Below, piece by piece: positions 61,074 through 64,000 of a stretch of DNA of 64,000 nt. Location: the NCBI RefSeq assembly GCF_036850765.1, contig NC_089498.1, forward strand, positions 74,936,305 through 75,000,304, written 5' to 3'. This DNA is from Saccopteryx bilineata (taxonomy: Eukaryota; Chordata; Mammalia; Chiroptera; Emballonuridae). The position numbers and the translations under genes were made by a program. Within the stretch, counting starts at the first letter, position 1. The number at the start of each line of letters is the position of its first letter. Below the pieces are notes generated by a model. That model was given only the letters and a program-made list of their open reading frames with translations. It was not told where the DNA came from and did not search any database.

Positions 61074-61408
61074 CAGGGGTCCCCAAACTACAGCCCGGCC
61101 TGCAGGCCGCATGTGGCCCCCTGAGGCCATTTATCCAGCCCTCACCACACTTCCTGAAGGGGCACCTCTTTCACTGGTGGTCAGTGAGAGGAGCATAGTT
61201 CCCATTGAAATACTGGTCAGTTTGTTGATTTAAATTTACTTGTTCTTTATTTTAAATATTGTATTTGTTCCCATTTTGTTTTTTAAATTTAAAATAAGAT
61301 ATGTGCAGTGTGCATAGGGATTTGTTCATAGTTTTTTTATAGTCTGGCCCTCCAACGGTCTGAGGGACAGTGAACTGGCCTCCCGTGTAAAAAGTTTGGG
61401 GACCCCTG
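61074..61408 (-). mobile_element. hAT MITE, family 1, second copy
   Basis: Same family as 31302-31594, inverted. Ends CAGGGGTCCCCAAACT and AGTTTGGGGACCCCTG. Perfect 8-bp TSD GATTAAGT at 61066-61073 and 61409-61416. Confidence 0.97.
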
Positions 61409-61544
61409 GATTAAGTTAACCAAAAGATCTCCTTCATTATTTATCTACTCGTGGTCAAAAAAGTACCATTTCAGTCAACTTTAAAGAATATTAGGACAAG
61501 TTATACAATAAAATTGTGTTTATGTGTTTTTGTTGTTTGTTTCT

Positions 61545-61740
61545 TTTCTTTCCTTTTTTTTTTTAAAAAAGATTTTATTTATTCAATTTAGAAACAGAAA
61601 TAGAGAGAGAGAAGGGGCAGAGGAGCAGGAAGCTTCAACTCCCATATGTGCCTTGACCAGGCAAACCAGCGTTTCGAATCCACTACCTCAGTGTTTCAGG
61701 TTAACACTTTTTATCCACTGAATCACCACAGGTAAGGATA
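61545..61740 (-). repeat. C-type SINE
   Basis: T/A tail, GAAGCTTCAACTCCCATATG, TGTGCCTTGACCAGGCAAAC, damaged head. TSD GTTGTTTGTT at about 61531-61540 and 61741-61750. Confidence 0.87.
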
Positions 61741-62039
61741 GTTGTTTGTTCCTTAATCACCTAAGGCTATACAGTTCCAAAATGTTTTTCAAAATTTAGA
61801 ATAATACTTTTATATGAATACCAAACTCTTTTCCTGCTCCATATTTTAAAAGGAGGTGTGAGAATCAACCATGTCATAATAATAAGCAGGCAGTAAGAAA
61901 ATAACCCTCTTCTAAGGGGATTCGGGAACCCCAAATCTTTCTTTTGCAGTCATTAATGAGCTCTCAACATGAGCTTGTTTCTAGTGGAAAGAAATATTTT
62001 TCAAGAGAAAGTGATCAAGAGTTATTCCAAAGTGTTTTC

Positions 62040-62040
<1 letters not shown>

Positions 62041-62072
<32 letters not shown>

Positions 62073-62707
62073 ATTTTTTTAATGGGGTGACATCAATAAA
62101 TCAGGATACATATATTCAAAGATAACAAGTCCAGGTTATCTTGTCGTTCAATTATGTTGCATACCCACCACCCAAAGTCAGATTATCCTCTGTCACCTTC
62201 TATCTTGTTTTCTTTGTGCCCCTCCCACCCCCTATCCCTCTCCCATTCCCCCCTCCCCCCCGTAACCACCACACTCTTATCAATGTCTCTTAGTTTCACT
62301 ATTATGTCCCACCTACGTATGGAATAATACAGTTCCTGTTTTTTTCTGATTTACTTATTTCGCTTCGTATCATGTTATCAAGATCCCACCATTTTGCTGT
62401 AAATGTTCCGAAGTCATCGTTTCTTATGGCTGAGTAGTATTCCATAGTGTATATGTGCCACATCTTCTTTATCCAGTCATCTATTGATGGGCTTTTTGGT
62501 TGTTTCCATGTCCTGGCCACTGTGAACAATGCTGCAATAAACATGGGGCTGCATGTGTCTTTACGTATCAATGTTTCTGAGTTTTGGGGATATATACCCA
62601 GTAGAGGGATTGCTGGGTCATAAGGTAGTTCTATTTTCAGTTTTTTGAGGAACCACCATACTTTCTTCCATAATGGTTGTACTACTTTACATTCCCTCCA
62701 ACAGTGG
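62041..62707 (-). mobile_element. Young 5'-truncated L1
   Basis: 667 bp with an uninterrupted poly-A tail (T-run 62041-62064) and perfect 13-bp TSD CAAAGTGTTTTCT at 62028-62040 and 62708-62720. It holds the intact last part of ORF2: a reverse frame, 62302-62571, contains YYSAIRNDDF and ends CIIPYVGGT-stop. Same 3' end as the L1 tails at 8648 and 50563. Confidence 0.95.
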
Positions 62708-62720
62708 CAAAGTGTTTTCT

Positions 62721-63379
62721 AATGCCTAATTTAGCTAAATTATGAAAATTTATTTAAAAACACCTTTATATGATTTTTATTACATTACTAACCCGTTCTG
62801 TTTATATAGTTTAATAAGTGCACATAAAGTCAAAATTGGTAAAAAAAAAATAGAGTATTGCTTCTGGAGAGGGTAAGGATATCCATATAAAGGTGCTGCA
62901 AAAATGAACTGAGTATTTGAAATATATACAGGTCTGTTAATTCACTCCAATGGCATGTACTCGTTCTGGAACTTTGATATCGTAACCATCTACTCATCCT
63001 ATATTATGTTACTTATCAGTCAGTAGATCAGCCTATGAAGTAGGGTTAGTTCCGCATATTCAAATGCCATCAGTTATGAGTAATAATTTTGGGCATGTCG
63101 TTGAGAGTTTCAAGCATACCTAGTTAATAATTATTAATTTGGTGCCTATTTTGCCAACTTAGAACACTCACGGAGTACAAAGCTTTGCCCAAATATCTAT
63201 CTTCCCTGTTACCCTTATCATAGCTCTATCGTTGGTGCAGATGAGCCGAATCGAGTATGCCATCTCTATTACTGCTATTCTGAGGGGCTCGGGTGCCAAT
63301 TACCAGTTCCCTAGAATTTGCCCGTAATTGACTAGGTCCCACAATAGGTAACTCGGAATGTGACGGGCAGCCTCAAGTG
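62721..63379. other. Sequence upstream of the MCU CpG island
   Basis: No repeat or frame recognised. Composition rises gradually toward the island. It may hold distal promoter elements, but none can be named. Confidence 0.4.
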
Positions 63380-63531
63380 TGGTTCTCCCGCCGGTCGATT
63401 GGGCCTTGCAGGAAGCCCCGCCTCATCAACTCAGTCAGGGGCTGCAGTTGCTCCGGCCGCGGTGAATGGCGGGCCTTAGCTCCGCCCCGGCCGTCCGCTG
63501 CGCTGCCTGGGTCGGCGCCGTTTCCAGTTGA

Positions 63532-63543
63532 GAGATGGCGGCC
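63532..63543 (+). promoter_or_regulatory. YY1-like element over the MCU start codon
   Basis: GAGATGGCGGCC matches the AnATGGCGGC core that YY1 binds in many nuclear genes for mitochondrial proteins, and here it includes the initiating ATG. The sequence match is visible; binding is inferred. Confidence 0.45.
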
Positions 63544-63681
63544 GCCGCAGGTAGATCGCTCCTGCTGCTCCTTTCCTCCCGCGGCGGCGGCGGGGGCGCC
63601 GGCGGCTGCGGAGTGCTGACTGCCGGCTGCTTCCCCGGGATGGGCGTCAGCCGCCACCGGCAGCAACAGCAGCACCGGACG
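63535..63681 (+). CDS. MCU: MCU exon 1 coding part (mitochondrial calcium uniporter pore subunit)
   Basis: Forty-nine codons run from ATG to a consensus splice donor (ACG|GTGAGC, intron from 63682). The peptide opens MAAAAGRSLLLLLSSR, followed by a glycine-rich run and ends in SRHRQQQQHRT. I recognise this as the start of mammalian MCU, differing from the human form as I remember it by a few substitutions and one fewer glycine. MCU forms the Ca2+-selective channel of the inner mitochondrial membrane with EMRE and the MICU proteins. This exon carries the arginine-rich, acid-free N-terminal mitochondrial targeting region. The pore (DIME motif), coiled coils and membrane segments lie in later exons outside the window. 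The start sits in a YY1-like context within a CpG island. Confidence is high because both the N-terminal string and the donor fit; later exons would confirm it. Confidence 0.93.
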
Positions 63682-64000
63682 GTGAGCGAGCGCGCCCGGC
63701 GGCTCCGGGGAGGGCGGGGCGGCGCTGGTGTGTGGGAGCCGCCGGGAGGCAGGCCGCCGGGGCAGCGGGCGAGTTACCTCAACTCGCGACCGCTCGCGAG
63801 GTTGCCGGGCACCGAGGGGCCGCCGTGCCCTTCAGGCGCCTGCGGCGGCGACCGGGGAGGGAGGGCGAGCGGAGGAAGCCGAGAGGAGGAGGAGGAGGGG
63901 CGACAGCGGGGATGTTCCCGCAGGACCGGGGACACCAGGGCGGGGAAGGCACAGGACTTGAACCTCTCGCTGACCCGCCCCCGATTTCGGTCCCTCCCTC

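Larger units (their letters stand above)
63380..64000 (+). promoter_or_regulatory. MCU: CpG-island promoter and 5' end of MCU
   Basis: Base composition changes abruptly from AT-rich to GC-rich with many CpGs near 63380 and stays so to the window end, through exon 1 and the start of intron 1. There is an inverted CCAAT box (ATTGG) at 63398-63402 and a GC box (CCGCCCC) near 63482. I see no TATA box at a plausible position, so dispersed housekeeping-type initiation is likely. The transcription start itself cannot be read from sequence. Confidence 0.8.

Noticed and set aside
1..63379. A large undescribed gene system
   Set aside because: I looked on both strands for multi-gene architecture, conserved frames and non-repeat coding. 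All coding-like signal belongs to transposable elements or retroviral relics; nothing supports an additional system.
63373..63675. Minus-strand frame of 100 codons over the MCU promoter
   Set aside because: GC-rich islands produce long stop-free frames by composition; the plus-strand MCU reading explains the region.
63728..63961. 77-codon frame downstream of MCU exon 1
   Set aside because: It lies after the splice donor in GC-rich intron 1 and shows only Arg/Gly-rich composition.

Overview
This window is mammalian nuclear DNA, almost certainly from a bat. It is AT-rich and intergenic, and at least half of it is interspersed repeats. The evidence for a bat is a dense set of tRNA-headed VES-type SINEs (at least five recognisable subfamilies, called A to E here), L1 elements of several ages, and young-looking cut-and-paste DNA transposons with perfect target-site duplications (TSDs). 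I cannot fix the family; the mix of long SINEs suggests a rhinolophoid or emballonurid lineage, but that is inference.

The only host coding sequence I can support is at the right edge. A CpG-rich promoter starts near 63.38 kb and is followed by exon 1 of MCU, the pore subunit of the mitochondrial calcium uniporter (start codon 63535, splice donor after 63681), running rightward out of the window. From mammalian gene order I infer that the rest of the window is the spacer between MICU1 (left, outside the window) and MCU. I see no MICU1 exon.

Layout. 0-1.97 kb: SINE ends, a Tigger-like relic and a perfect 39-bp tandem duplication. 1.97-9.96 kb: one nearly full-length plus-strand L1 with decayed ORF1 and ORF2, interrupted by three SINEs and a younger L1 tail. 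9.96-12.06 kb: plain sequence. 12.06-19.26 kb: the richest accessory stretch, with a PGBD4-like piggyBac relic, a class II endogenous retrovirus pol fragment, a class I gag-pro fragment and a Tigger/pogo transposase relic, separated by A-type SINEs. 19.3-34 kb: MIR, L1, L2 and SINE copies, a hAT MITE and a possible solo LTR. 34.1-39.2 kb: a rearranged minus-strand L1 inside an older L1, loaded with SINEs, including a SINE-in-SINE and a SINE dimer. 39.2-53.5 kb: L2, MIRs, a hAT transposase relic and its matching MITE. 53.5-63.4 kb: mostly plain sequence with L2, SINEs, another hAT MITE and a young L1 tail.

No element here looks intact enough to be functional. The value of the window is the record of nested insertion and of transposase/MITE pairing. 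No CRISPR, operon or bacterial-type feature is present.
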